10,313 bases of DNA from Balneolales bacterium (GCA_022360375.1 JAKSCW010000433.1:1-10313); one strand, 5' to 3'. Shown: positions 1 to 7,248, numbered from the stretch's first letter. Made by a program: numbers and translations. Notes: generated from the letters alone by a model not told the origin.

Positions 1-1
1 T

Positions 2-82
2 GCCCTACCCGTCATTATCGCCTACTTCCTGTTTCAAAAACAATTTATCCAAAGTATGGCCTCTTCAGGCTTAAAAAGTTAA
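2..82 (+). CDS. Sugar ABC transporter permease (MalG-like), C-terminal end only
   Basis: Frame 2 is open from the window edge to a TAA at 80-82 and encodes 26 residues that begin ALPVIIAYFLFQKQF and end SGLKS. The order 'Pro, hydrophobic run, FxxFQKQF, small-residue Gly-x-Lys tail' is the characteristic C-terminus of MalG-type permeases of the carbohydrate uptake ABC family (CUT1), where the last membrane helix is followed by a short cytoplasmic tail. The protein would form half of the membrane channel for an oligosaccharide, together with a MalF-like partner, a binding protein and an ATPase, none of which is in view. The next gene starts 5 bp downstream, so the transporter and the glycoside genes are probably one transcript. 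The substrate cannot be read from this fragment. With only 26 residues, the family call rests on tail similarity and context. Confidence 0.68.
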   Translation, partial: ALPVIIAYFLFQKQFIQSMASSGLKS

Positions 83-87
83 TTACT

Positions 88-1515
88 ATGATACTTTCAA
101 GAATATCAAAACCACAAATTCTCCTTGTTCTGCTCTTTGCATCGGGCGTTGCGTGCAACAATCCTTCAGAACCGGATCAAACCATTGATCCTACCTTTAA
201 CCTAAGTCATCTGGATTACCTGGGGGAAACCATGGAAAGAGGGGGTGAACAATTCCGGATCATTCACATTTATGCCGACGCTCCCTCCTATGCATGGGTT
301 GGCGACGACGATGAAGGCCAGGCCTGTGTAGACGATGCAGCCCGGGCTGCTGTTCTGTACCTGCGTCATTTTGAACTTACCGGAAATACGGAATCCGCTG
401 AAAAAGCCAAAGAGTTACTCCGTTTCGTACGCTACATGCAAACAGATGACGGACTATTTTACAATTTTGTATGGGATAACACGCTTAGGAAAAATACGGA
501 ACACGAAAACAGCGTGGCAGATAAAGTGAATTGGTGGGCAGCCAGGGCAGTATGGGCACTTGGTGCGGGCGCCCGAACCCTGGCGGAATATGATTCATCT
601 TTTGCTCAGCTTTGCCTTACCTCTATCGAAGAGATTTATCCAAAAATTGATGCGATGACCAGTTCGTATCCCGAAACAAAACGAATAAATGGGTACGAAA
701 TGCCGACCTGGTTAATCGGGGAAACAGGCTCGGATGCAACGAGTGAACTTTTGTTGGGGCTAAACGCAATATACCAACTTACTGGTGATGAAAAATACGA
801 AGCCCTGATCAATAAACTGGGTGAAGGCATCGCGCTTATGCAATATGGAAATAGTGCTGAAGCTCCCTATGGAGCCTTCATTTCGTGGGAAGGAGGATGG
901 CATGGATGGGGAAATTCCCAAACAATGGCCCTTGCTGAAGCGGGAATAACTGAAGCAGCAAGAAAAGAGGCAGATAACTTTTATACGAGAATGCTGGTAG
1001 ATGGATGGCTACACTCATTTCCCCTGGATAACCCCGAAAATACGAGAGAGTTTGAACAAATCGCATACGCAACCAGGGGTGTGGCTGTAGGCTTGATTCG
1101 ATTATACGAAGCCACAGGAAATGAAGATTATGCCATACTGGCTGGCTTAGCAGCAAGCTGGTTCACCGGGAACAACACAGCAAATACACGAATGTATATA
1201 CCACTTCATGGGTATGGATATGATGGAATTGATGGTTCTGAAGATGTAAATCTAAATTCAGGAGCCGAATCCACGATCGAAGCACTATATACTATTTTAG
1301 AGGTTGAAAACCATCCGTTATCCAATAAGTGGCTGTATGCTTCTTCGGATGGACCGTATTCGCTTACACTGGGTGAAAACCAGTACAGGTACCGCATGTA
1401 TTCGGTAAACCTTCATGGCGAATCAGAATCCATTGTTTTGGTCTCAAAAAGATCAGAAAGCGGATATGCTTTACTTACAGAAACGGAGTTTCAAGAGTTC
1501 AAAAATCAAAACTAA
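88..1515 (+). CDS. Lipoprotein, putative (alpha/alpha)6-barrel sugar-active protein
   Basis: 475 residues. The N-terminus has a basic stretch, a hydrophobic core (about 10-20) and Cys23 preceded by GVA, consistent with a type II lipoprotein signal; Gly at the -3 position is unusual, so lipidation is likely but not certain. The mature part is rich in repeated helical segments of the type found in six-hairpin glycosidases and sugar epimerases: about 80-115 (VDDAARA start), 145-165 (NWWAARAVWALGAG), 215-235 and 325-345. Conserved-looking acidic/aromatic patches are GDDDEG (72-77), WEGGWHGWGN (267-276) and NSGAEST (390-396), which could line a sugar site. I cannot assign a defined GH family. It lies between a sugar ABC permease and two GH130 genes, so trimming or presenting the transported glycan at the cell envelope is the natural inference. 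The start is 5 bp after the permease stop, without a clear Shine-Dalgarno. Confidence 0.72.
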   Translation: MILSRISKPQILLVLLFASGVACNNPSEPDQTIDPTFNLSHLDYLGETMERGGEQFRIIHIYADAPSYAWVGDDDEGQACVDDAARAAVLYLRHFELTGNTESAEKAKELLRFVRYMQTDDGLFYNFVWDNTLRKNTEHENSVADKVNWWAARAVWALGAGARTLAEYDSSFAQLCLTSIEEIYPKIDAMTSSYPETKRINGYEMPTWLIGETGSDATSELLLGLNAIYQLTGDEKYEALINKLGEGIALMQYGNSAEAPYGAFISWEGGWHGWGNSQTMALAEAGITEAARKEADNFYTRMLVDGWLHSFPLDNPENTREFEQIAYATRGVAVGLIRLYEATGNEDYAILAGLAASWFTGNNTANTRMYIPLHGYGYDGIDGSEDVNLNSGAESTIEALYTILEVENHPLSNKWLYASSDGPYSLTLGENQYRYRMYSVNLHGESESIVLVSKRSESGYALLTETEFQEFKNQN

Positions 1516-1530
1516 TCTACATTCATCGAT

Positions 1531-2538
1531 ATGTTATTCAAAAAAAGTGAACACCCAATACTTGCTCCAGACTCTTCATTGAGTTGGACAAGCGGGGCTG
1601 TATTTAATCCTGGGGCATGGTATGATGATGGAAAAGTGCACCTGTTGTTTCGTGCAATTCCCGCAGGTTACCAGCGTGTAAAATTAAATGGAGAAATTGA
1701 AGGGGGACCAGACCATGGGTTTACCGAAGATTATATCTCCTATATTGGGTATGCTACCAGTACAGATGGGATACATTTTACAATGAATCCTGAGCCTTTT
1801 ATCACCCCAAACAGTGAACCTTTCAATGTGTTTGGAGCTGAAGATCCGCGAATTTCCAAAATTGATGATACCTACCTGATTACCTATACCGCATTAAGTC
1901 GCCCTGCTTTCGACCCGAACGATGGAGTACGCATAGCACTGGCTACAACCAGGGATTTTAAATCTATTGAAAGCCATGGGATTTCGGGACCACCGCATAA
2001 ACGAGACAAGGATGCAGTTATCTTTCCAAAAAGAATTAATGGAAAAATCGGAATGATCCATCGCATAACCCCCAATATGCAACTGATCTGGTTCGATTCG
2101 ATGGAACAACTATGCAATCCTCCGGCTTCGATGTGGGAGGAGCATTTAAAAACTCTGAACACACATATCCTGATGAAACCAGAATTCAGTTGGGAATCCA
2201 AAAAAATTGGTGCCGGCCCTACCCCAATAGAAACAAAACACGGATGGCTGATTATTTATCATGGAGTGAATGAACAGCATGAATATAGAATGGGCCTGGC
2301 TTTGCTCGACCTTAACAATCCGGAAAAAGTAATAGCACGATCGCTTGTTCCGGTAATGGAGCCCACGTTAGATTTTGAGTTGAAAGGCGATGTTCCCAAC
2401 GTGGTATTCCCTGAAGGAGCCATTCTGATTGGGGAAACCCTTCATGTTTATTATGGTGCTGCCGACAAAGTAATTGGTCATGCATCGGCTAAACTGGATG
2501 AAGTGATGGACTTTTTATTAGCCTACAAATACGCCTGA
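1531..2538 (+). CDS. GH130 family beta-mannoside phosphorylase / glycosidase (first copy)
   Basis: 335 residues with no signal peptide, so cytoplasmic, and close to the usual GH130 length. The five-bladed propeller motifs are present in order: FNPGAW near residue 25; GYATSTDG at 73-80; GAEDPR at 102-107, where Asp105 corresponds to the family's general-acid aspartate; a KDAVIFPKRINGK block at 160-172; HR at 177-178; GAGPTPIETKHGWLIIYHG at 227-245; and YYGAAD at 307-312. GH130 enzymes cleave beta-mannosides either by phosphorolysis, releasing mannose 1-phosphate, or in some subgroups by hydrolysis. The basic residues here (Arg107, Lys160, Lys167, Arg168, His177, Arg178) favour a phosphorylase, but this is inference. 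The gene follows the lipoprotein gene by 15 bp and precedes the second GH130 gene by 1 bp. The acceptor sugar is not predictable from sequence alone. Confidence 0.9.
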   Translation: MLFKKSEHPILAPDSSLSWTSGAVFNPGAWYDDGKVHLLFRAIPAGYQRVKLNGEIEGGPDHGFTEDYISYIGYATSTDGIHFTMNPEPFITPNSEPFNVFGAEDPRISKIDDTYLITYTALSRPAFDPNDGVRIALATTRDFKSIESHGISGPPHKRDKDAVIFPKRINGKIGMIHRITPNMQLIWFDSMEQLCNPPASMWEEHLKTLNTHILMKPEFSWESKKIGAGPTPIETKHGWLIIYHGVNEQHEYRMGLALLDLNNPEKVIARSLVPVMEPTLDFELKGDVPNVVFPEGAILIGETLHVYYGAADKVIGHASAKLDEVMDFLLAYKYA

Positions 2539-2539
2539 T

Positions 2540-3664
2540 ATGCCCAAATTACAGAATATGACTCCTTTTTATGACACCGCCCCTAGCCGGAGTATCCAAC
2601 TGTCGCATGGTATCCCCGTTACCAGGATGCATAATGGAAACCCTGTTCTTACCCCAAAACAGGATTCTTCATGGGAAAGTAAGGTAGTACTTAATCCTGC
2701 TGCTGTATTCATCTCAGATACCAAAGAGTTGGAAAAATTATGCAATGCCTGGAACCTGGAAGATGCTCAAAAAACGATATTACATGAAGCTAAAGGAGCA
2801 GTAGTAATGCTTTACCGGGCCCAGGGTGAGGTAGACCCGGATAAAGGGGTAGCCCCTTCTTCCATCGGATTGGCGGTTTTTACACCAGATCTTAAACTGG
2901 TATGGAGAAAATCTGATCCTGTAATTGCTCCTGTTGAAGCATTTCATCATTTGGGAGTTGAAGATGGAAGATGCACAAAAGTTAAAGATACCTACTACTT
3001 TTTTTATACCGGTTATTATCACGATACGGCTGAAGGGAAGAATAAAGTACATATTTGCCTCTCTACAACTACTGATTTTATACATTGGGAAAATCATGGC
3101 CCGGTACCAGGAGACTTAAACCAGACAGATAACAAAAATGCGGTACTGTTGCCTGAAAAAATCCATGGAAAATGGGTGTTGTTGCATCGTCCTATGCAGG
3201 GAACTCACGCCAAATCAATGCATTGGGCAACATCCGGTTCTTTGTTCGGCCCATGGGAAACACACGGGATGTTTATGGCTTCATACAGATATGAAGAGTT
3301 CATCGAATCATGGATAGGAGCAGCAGGCCCGCCGCTTCCCCTGGGAAACAATCGGTCTTTGACCATCTACCACCAGGGGCATTATGACAAGCATAATAAG
3401 AGGGAGTATGATTTAGCCGTTACCACTCTCGATTTTTCTATCCCAAACAGGTGTAAAGTAGAGAAACGTATAGAACCACTCATGAGACCTACCGGAAAGG
3501 AGGAACAACAGGGTGATGCTCAACTTGGGGTAGATAACGTACTTTTTGCTTGTGCCAATTATCAGTTAGGCCATGATTTAATTGTACCCTATGCAGGCGC
3601 AGACAGTCGAATTTTTGGAGCACGGATTCCACTGTCAACTTTATTATCAACTTTGAATAACTGA
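2540..3664 (+). CDS. GH130-like glycosidase/phosphorylase (second, divergent copy)
   Basis: 374 residues, cytoplasmic. It has the GH130 layout, with GNPVLTP (33-39) and VLNPAAV (50-56) at the first blade, GVEDGR (139-144) at the acid-carrying turn with Asp142, NKNAVLLPEKIHGKWVLLHRP (198-218), GAAGPPLP (260-267), IYHQGHYD (276-283) and YAGADSRIFGARI (351-363). It differs from its neighbour: the canonical EDPR is EDGR, there is an insert rich in charged residues at about 59-85, and the sequences are clearly not recent duplicates. It may therefore use a different linkage or acceptor. The ATG lies one base after the TGA of the first copy, so translation is probably coupled; Met7 is an alternative start. 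An imperfect palindrome at 3664-3675 followed by six Ts is the only hint of a terminator downstream, and it is weak. Confidence 0.85.
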   Translation: MPKLQNMTPFYDTAPSRSIQLSHGIPVTRMHNGNPVLTPKQDSSWESKVVLNPAAVFISDTKELEKLCNAWNLEDAQKTILHEAKGAVVMLYRAQGEVDPDKGVAPSSIGLAVFTPDLKLVWRKSDPVIAPVEAFHHLGVEDGRCTKVKDTYYFFYTGYYHDTAEGKNKVHICLSTTTDFIHWENHGPVPGDLNQTDNKNAVLLPEKIHGKWVLLHRPMQGTHAKSMHWATSGSLFGPWETHGMFMASYRYEEFIESWIGAAGPPLPLGNNRSLTIYHQGHYDKHNKREYDLAVTTLDFSIPNRCKVEKRIEPLMRPTGKEEQQGDAQLGVDNVLFACANYQLGHDLIVPYAGADSRIFGARIPLSTLLSTLNN

Positions 3665-3688
3665 TACCTTAAGTATGCTTTTTTAATA

Positions 3689-3696
3689 TAAATTTG
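3689..3696 (+). promoter_or_regulatory. Candidate Bacteroidota-type -7 element (TAAATTTG) for plsC
   Basis: TAAATTTG fits the TAnnTTTG consensus of the Bacteroidota primary sigma factor. It lies in the 106-bp spacer between the second GH130 gene and plsC and would give a 5' leader of roughly 65-70 nt. No TTTG-type -33 element is visible at the expected distance, so the assignment is tentative. Confidence 0.4.
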
Positions 3697-3770
3697 CCAG
3701 TTATTGACCAGGAAAAATGCCTTCTTAAAATACCTTGGTTTTTTATTGTTGATATTCCCACCTTCTTGCG

Positions 3771-4514
3771 ATGGCTCGCGAGATTAGGTTTATTGAATAC
3801 ATTCGAAGTATCATAGGGTTTATACTTTTTGTGGTATTAATGACTTTGGTTATTCCCATAATCATGGTACTACTTATCCTTACATTCGGCAGAAGTACCA
3901 ACTTCATAATACGCACTTTTGGTCCGGCTATCGCTCACACTGTATTTGCAGTATTTGGAATCCGTTTTAAGAAGAAATATCACGGCCCAAAATTTGATAA
4001 ACCTGCCATTTATCTCATCAATCATAGCTCAACTCTTGATATACTCGCGTTAATGGCTACCGGATTGGATCGAATTCGTTTTGTGGTAAAATGGGAACTT
4101 CAATACTTCCCTTTCTTTTTCTTCATCGGCCGGTTGACCGGCCAGATTTTCATAAAACGCCAGCACAGTGAAAAAGCTATTCAAACGTTGGTAAAAGCCT
4201 ATGATAGAATTAAAAAAAATGGGTTATCTATCATGGTTGCACCAGAGGGTTCCCGAAAACACGAAGGCATCATTGGTCCTTTTAAAAAAGGGGCATTCAG
4301 AATGGCAATCGATCTGGGTTATCCTATTGTTCCTTTATACTATGAAGGAAACAAAGAGCTGAGTTATGCCGGCTCTATGCTTACCAAATCAGGAACAATT
4401 ACTGCTCATATTCACCCACCTATAGATACTTCCGAATGGTCTCTGGAAACTATTGAAGATCATATTGCTGAAACCAGAGCATTATATTTAAAATGGGCCG
4501 GTATCCAGGCTTAG
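3771..4514 (+). CDS. plsC: 1-acyl-sn-glycerol-3-phosphate acyltransferase (PlsC/LPLAT family)
   Basis: 247 residues. The N-terminus holds a long hydrophobic segment (about 13-40) that anchors the protein in the inner membrane. The acyltransferase motifs follow in order: NHSSTLD (84-90), giving the catalytic His85/Asp90 pair; FIKR (127-130); APEGSR (157-162) for glycerophosphate binding; and YPIVPLYYEG (184-193). The enzyme transfers an acyl chain to position 2 of lysophosphatidic acid, giving phosphatidic acid for phospholipid synthesis. Family members also acylate other lysolipids or, in Bacteroidota, aminolipids, so the exact acceptor is inferred. It has its own candidate promoter and is not obviously tied to the GH130 operon. 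The ATG at 3771 places the basic/aromatic N-terminus directly before the membrane helix. Its TAG abuts the stop codon of the oppositely oriented egtD. Confidence 0.88.
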   Translation: MAREIRFIEYIRSIIGFILFVVLMTLVIPIIMVLLILTFGRSTNFIIRTFGPAIAHTVFAVFGIRFKKKYHGPKFDKPAIYLINHSSTLDILALMATGLDRIRFVVKWELQYFPFFFFIGRLTGQIFIKRQHSEKAIQTLVKAYDRIKKNGLSIMVAPEGSRKHEGIIGPFKKGAFRMAIDLGYPIVPLYYEGNKELSYAGSMLTKSGTITAHIHPPIDTSEWSLETIEDHIAETRALYLKWAGIQA

Positions 4515-5456
4515 TTACTTCCTTGGCTCCAAAAACTGAACACTGAAGTAATCGTTTTCATCTGTCCACACCTTAGTTACAGTAAACCAGGGAGAAACCA
4601 TTTGTTCAAATTCCTCCAGCGAATACTTGTGGGAATTCTCAGTATGAATATACTCTCCTCTTTTTAAGTGAAATGTATACTCATCAATAGTTACCGTGTG
4701 AGATGTATTCACGTATAACCGCATCTCTATACGACCTTTATCTTCTACCCAAACTGCTTTATGATCAAATAAATCAGGCTGAAAATCGGAATTCAGATTA
4801 TTGTTAATATGTAGCAGCATATTCTTATTGAAAGCAGCGGTTACTTCTTCAGAATCATTATAGGCAGCCTCCAAAACCTGTATGTCCTTTTTCAGGTCTA
4901 CCCCAATTAATAAGCCGCCCTTTTTTCCTACCAGGTTTGCTATCACCGTAAAAAATCTTCGAACGGTATTTACCTTAAAGTTCCCAATGGTTGAACCAGG
5001 AAAAAAAACAATCCTCCGGGCGGTAGGATGTCGGTCCGGGAATTCAAAGTATCGGGTATAGTCAACAGAAAGCGGCTGGATATCGATCTTTGGATATTCT
5101 TCACGAAGGCCATCTGCTACTTTGTACAGGTAATCTCCGGAAATATCTATGGGAACATAACAACAAACCGAATCCAGATCGTCCAATAGAATTCGTGTTT
5201 TTTCACTACTCCCGCTTCCTGGTTCAATCAATTCTACTTCGTCTCCCAGTACCTCTCCAATTTTATGAACATTCTCTTTTAGAATCGTTCTTTCTGTTCG
5301 TGTGGGATAGTACTCTTTAAGGCGGGTAATATCATCAAATAACTCAGACCCTCTTTCGTCATAGAAATACTTACTTGGCAATGACTTCTGGGGCATGCTC
5401 ATCCCATCGAGGACTTCTTGTCTCATCACGTCGATAACTTCCAAAACTTCACTCAT
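4515..5456 (-). CDS. egtD: L-histidine N-alpha-methyltransferase EgtD
   Basis: 313 residues, the usual length for EgtD. It trimethylates the alpha-amino group of histidine with three S-adenosylmethionine molecules, giving hercynine, the first step of ergothioneine synthesis. Visible family motifs are KYFYDERGSELF (29-40), EYYPTRTE (48-55), the SAM-binding EPGSGSSEKTR (78-88), DISGDYL (104-110), PGSTIGNF with Asn159 (153-160), AAYNDSEEVTAAFN (197-210) and TENSHKY (272-278). Glu273 and Ser275 in the last motif match the histidine-binding Glu/Ser pair described for mycobacterial EgtD. The gene is 8 bp downstream of egtB, and an AGGA Shine-Dalgarno directly after the egtB stop sits 4 bp before the ATG, supporting this start and co-translation. 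The methyltransferase is a free-standing protein, unlike the fused OvoA of ovothiol synthesis. Confidence 0.95.
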   Translation of the reverse strand: MSEVLEVIDVMRQEVLDGMSMPQKSLPSKYFYDERGSELFDDITRLKEYYPTRTERTILKENVHKIGEVLGDEVELIEPGSGSSEKTRILLDDLDSVCCYVPIDISGDYLYKVADGLREEYPKIDIQPLSVDYTRYFEFPDRHPTARRIVFFPGSTIGNFKVNTVRRFFTVIANLVGKKGGLLIGVDLKKDIQVLEAAYNDSEEVTAAFNKNMLLHINNNLNSDFQPDLFDHKAVWVEDKGRIEMRLYVNTSHTVTIDEYTFHLKRGEYIHTENSHKYSLEEFEQMVSPWFTVTKVWTDENDYFSVQFLEPRK

Positions 5457-5464
5457 AATTTCCT

Positions 5465-6745
5465 TTACCGTGCTAGCCGTATTCCACTAAACTGCCAACG
5501 TGCATTTGCATGAAAGAAGTTCCTGTAAGTACTGCGGATATGCGATAATGAAGTAGCACAAGAACCACCACGAAGCACATATTGATTAGCCATAAATTTC
5601 CCGTTGTATTCCCCCAGTGCCCCGGGCAATGGTTTGTAATTTGGATATGGTGAATAGCTACTCATTGTCCATTCCCATACATCTCCAAACATTTGTTTTA
5701 ACCCTTTGGTATGGGTTGCTAATACCACCGGATGAAAGTGATCTTCATCCACAAAATTTCCTTTAATTTGAACCTGGTTACTTGCATGCTCCCATTCTTG
5801 CTCGGTTGGTAACCGAACACCTTTCCAGCGTGCAAAAGCATCTGCTTCAAAATAACTGATGTGAGTGACCGGCTCGTTTGGGTGTACTCTGCGTGCTCCG
5901 GAAAGTGTGAAATTATACCACTCTCCATCCCGCTTAAACCAATATAAAGGGGCGTGCCACTTTTCTTTCTGTACTGTGCTCCAGCCTTCATCCAACCAGA
6001 ATTCAGACCGCTCATAGCCTCCATCATTCATGAATTCGAGGTATTCAGAATTGGTAACAAGCCTGTCTGCCAGTTCATAATTTTGAACAAATGTACGATG
6101 ATGAGGGTGTTCATTATCGTAGGTAAATTCGTCACCTTTGCTACCAATCTCCACAATGCTTTCTTCGAAGGGAATCCAGTTGAATGCATCAAAATTATCG
6201 GAACCCGTAATTTCTGTTTCACGATATACCGGAAGCAGTGGATTCTGGGCAAACAAATATTTTAAATCCGTAAGAATCAATTCCTGGTGTTGCTGTTCAT
6301 GATGATTGCCTATTTCCACGACCACAGATGCCTCACACCAGGTGGCTTCATCTGTATTTTCAATAAAAGCGATCATTTGCTCATTTACGTATTCCCGATA
6401 CTGGAAAACATCCTTTACAGTTGGACGGGAAAGTAACCCACGATCAGCTCTTGTAAATGGAACACCCGTTTGCAGGTAATAGGAATTGAAAAAGTAGGCA
6501 TATTGCGGGTGAAGAGTTTCAAAACCGGGCTGATATTTTCCCAGAACAAAAGTTTCAAAAAACCAGCTGGTATGAGCAAGATGCCACTTTGCAGGACTTG
6601 CGTTCTCCATAGATTGAATCACAAAATCTTCAATCTCCAGTGGCTCAACCAGATAATGAGTGAATGATCTGATTTTTTTGAATTGCTCTAATACTATTTC
6701 TCTTGACAAGCGGGCGGGTAATACTTTTTCATCAACAAATTCCAT
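5465..6745 (-). CDS. egtB: Ergothioneine sulfoxide synthase EgtB (non-heme iron)
   Basis: 426 residues: an N-terminal DinB-like four-helix domain (about 15-165) and a C-terminal formylglycine-generating-enzyme (FGE-sulfatase) domain (about 190-426). EgtB joins a thiol donor to the imidazole of hercynine using O2 and Fe(II), giving the sulfoxide precursor of ergothioneine. The iron ligands are readable as His58 in WHLAHTSWFFE (54-64) and His149/His153 in HEQQHQEL (149-156). FGE landmarks are RLPTEQEWEHAS (311-322), GDVWEWT (354-360) and the C-terminal RGGSC...R-TYRNFF...GIRLAR block (392-426). An FNSYY motif (86-90) resembles the tyrosine pair of Chloracidobacterium EgtB, an enzyme known to accept cysteine, which fits the absence of egtA and egtC here. 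That donor choice is inference. The ATG at 6745 has no strong Shine-Dalgarno; MEFVDEK is the first Met of the frame. Confidence 0.95.
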   Translation of the reverse strand: MEFVDEKVLPARLSREIVLEQFKKIRSFTHYLVEPLEIEDFVIQSMENASPAKWHLAHTSWFFETFVLGKYQPGFETLHPQYAYFFNSYYLQTGVPFTRADRGLLSRPTVKDVFQYREYVNEQMIAFIENTDEATWCEASVVVEIGNHHEQQHQELILTDLKYLFAQNPLLPVYRETEITGSDNFDAFNWIPFEESIVEIGSKGDEFTYDNEHPHHRTFVQNYELADRLVTNSEYLEFMNDGGYERSEFWLDEGWSTVQKEKWHAPLYWFKRDGEWYNFTLSGARRVHPNEPVTHISYFEADAFARWKGVRLPTEQEWEHASNQVQIKGNFVDEDHFHPVVLATHTKGLKQMFGDVWEWTMSSYSPYPNYKPLPGALGEYNGKFMANQYVLRGGSCATSLSHIRSTYRNFFHANARWQFSGIRLAR

Positions 6746-6792
6746 GAATGCTACACTAAATGTTCGAAATACCTTTGAATGTACCGAATCGA

Positions 6793-6813
6793 CTTGAAAG
6801 GGAAAAATTCAAG
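6793..6813 (-). repeat. Short inverted repeat between the small basic gene and egtB
   Basis: CTTGAA and TTCAAG (6793-6798 and 6808-6813) form a 6-bp stem with a 9-nt loop in the 95-bp spacer. It could be a weak hairpin or a protein-binding dyad in front of egtB. There is no T-run on the minus strand after it, so it is not a convincing terminator. Confidence 0.25.
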
Positions 6814-6840
6814 CCAACATTAACGTGTAAATCCAATTCA

Positions 6841-7092
6841 CTATTTGTCGCGGTAAAAATAGATTTTCCTGTTCGCACTATCCCTTCTGCTTTTTACTAC
6901 AAAATCTTTCTGCCTGCAGTATTGATACACAGCGGTTCTCATAGAATTTACCCCCTTTTCATTGGTATAAGAAACTTCGATAGCCTGCCCGTTAGGTTTT
7001 AACTTTTCAATAGCTTCCAAAAGAGGACGAAACTTAGAAGACCTTTTTTTCGATGCTTTTACAGTTGATCTTTTTACAAATTTTATTTCCAC
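6841..7092 (-). CDS. Small highly basic hypothetical protein, possible winged-helix
   Basis: 83 residues, no signal or membrane segment. I do not recognise the family. Composition is strongly basic (about 22 Lys/Arg against 8 Asp/Glu), with a KKRSSK cluster at the N-terminus (15-20). The pattern after it reads as helix FRPLLEAIEKL (21-31), a loop with a possible short strand (36-42), helix NSMRTAVYQYCRQK (49-62), then two strands FVVKSRRD and RKIYFYRD joined by a turn (64-82). Helix-helix-hairpin with a basic wing would suit a small nucleic-acid-binding winged helix; this is a guess from pattern only. A TATATTTG promoter element lies about 58 bp upstream on the same strand, supporting expression. 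egtB starts 95 bp downstream on the same strand with no obvious promoter of its own, so the three genes may be co-transcribed. Confidence 0.65.
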   Translation of the reverse strand: MEIKFVKRSTVKASKKRSSKFRPLLEAIEKLKPNGQAIEVSYTNEKGVNSMRTAVYQYCRQKDFVVKSRRDSANRKIYFYRDK

Positions 7093-7149
7093 AAGTTTTT
7101 CAATAATTAATTTCTACTCAAACTATAATTTTATTTTGAAAATTATCTA

Positions 7150-7157
7150 CAAATATA
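7150..7157 (-). promoter_or_regulatory. Candidate -7 element (TATATTTG) for the small basic gene
   Basis: The plus strand reads CAAATATA, so the minus strand carries TATATTTG, an exact match to the Bacteroidota TAnnTTTG consensus. It lies 58 bp before the start codon at 7092. A clear -33 TTTG is not visible. Confidence 0.5.
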
Positions 7158-7215
7158 GAAAAGTTTAATTTTAAAATGTCTAAGACAGAAATAAACCAAA
7201 CTTACTATCTGTATT

Positions 7216-7223
7216 TATATTTG
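7216..7223 (+). promoter_or_regulatory. Candidate -7 element (TATATTTG) facing rightward
   Basis: An exact TAnnTTTG match, identical to the leftward element 58 bp away. It lies 25 bp before the ATG at 7249 and could drive the 45-codon frame and, with a long leader, the cytochrome gene at 7589. No good -33 TTTG is seen. Confidence 0.5.
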
Positions 7224-7248
7224 CTTATAAAGTTATTGATATTGCCAA

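Larger units (their letters stand above)
7093..7248. other. AT-rich divergent intergenic region
   Basis: This 156-bp, very AT-rich spacer separates the minus-strand small basic gene from the plus-strand 45-codon frame and the cytochrome gene beyond it. It holds two identical TATATTTG elements in opposite orientation, listed separately, and no other structure I can support. Confidence 0.6.

Noticed and set aside
3664..3684. Terminator after the second GH130 gene
   Set aside because: ATAC and GTAT give only a 4-bp stem before TTTTTT, too weak to call by eye.
5465..6745. OvoA (ovothiol synthase) as an alternative identity for the DinB/FGE protein
   Set aside because: OvoA carries a C-terminal methyltransferase domain in the same chain. 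Here the protein ends after the FGE domain, and a separate EgtD follows.
6760..7002. 80-codon plus-strand frame opposite the small basic protein
   Set aside because: The minus-strand frame has a promoter element and a coherent small-protein pattern. This one overlaps it antisense and ends inside it, so I kept only the minus-strand gene.
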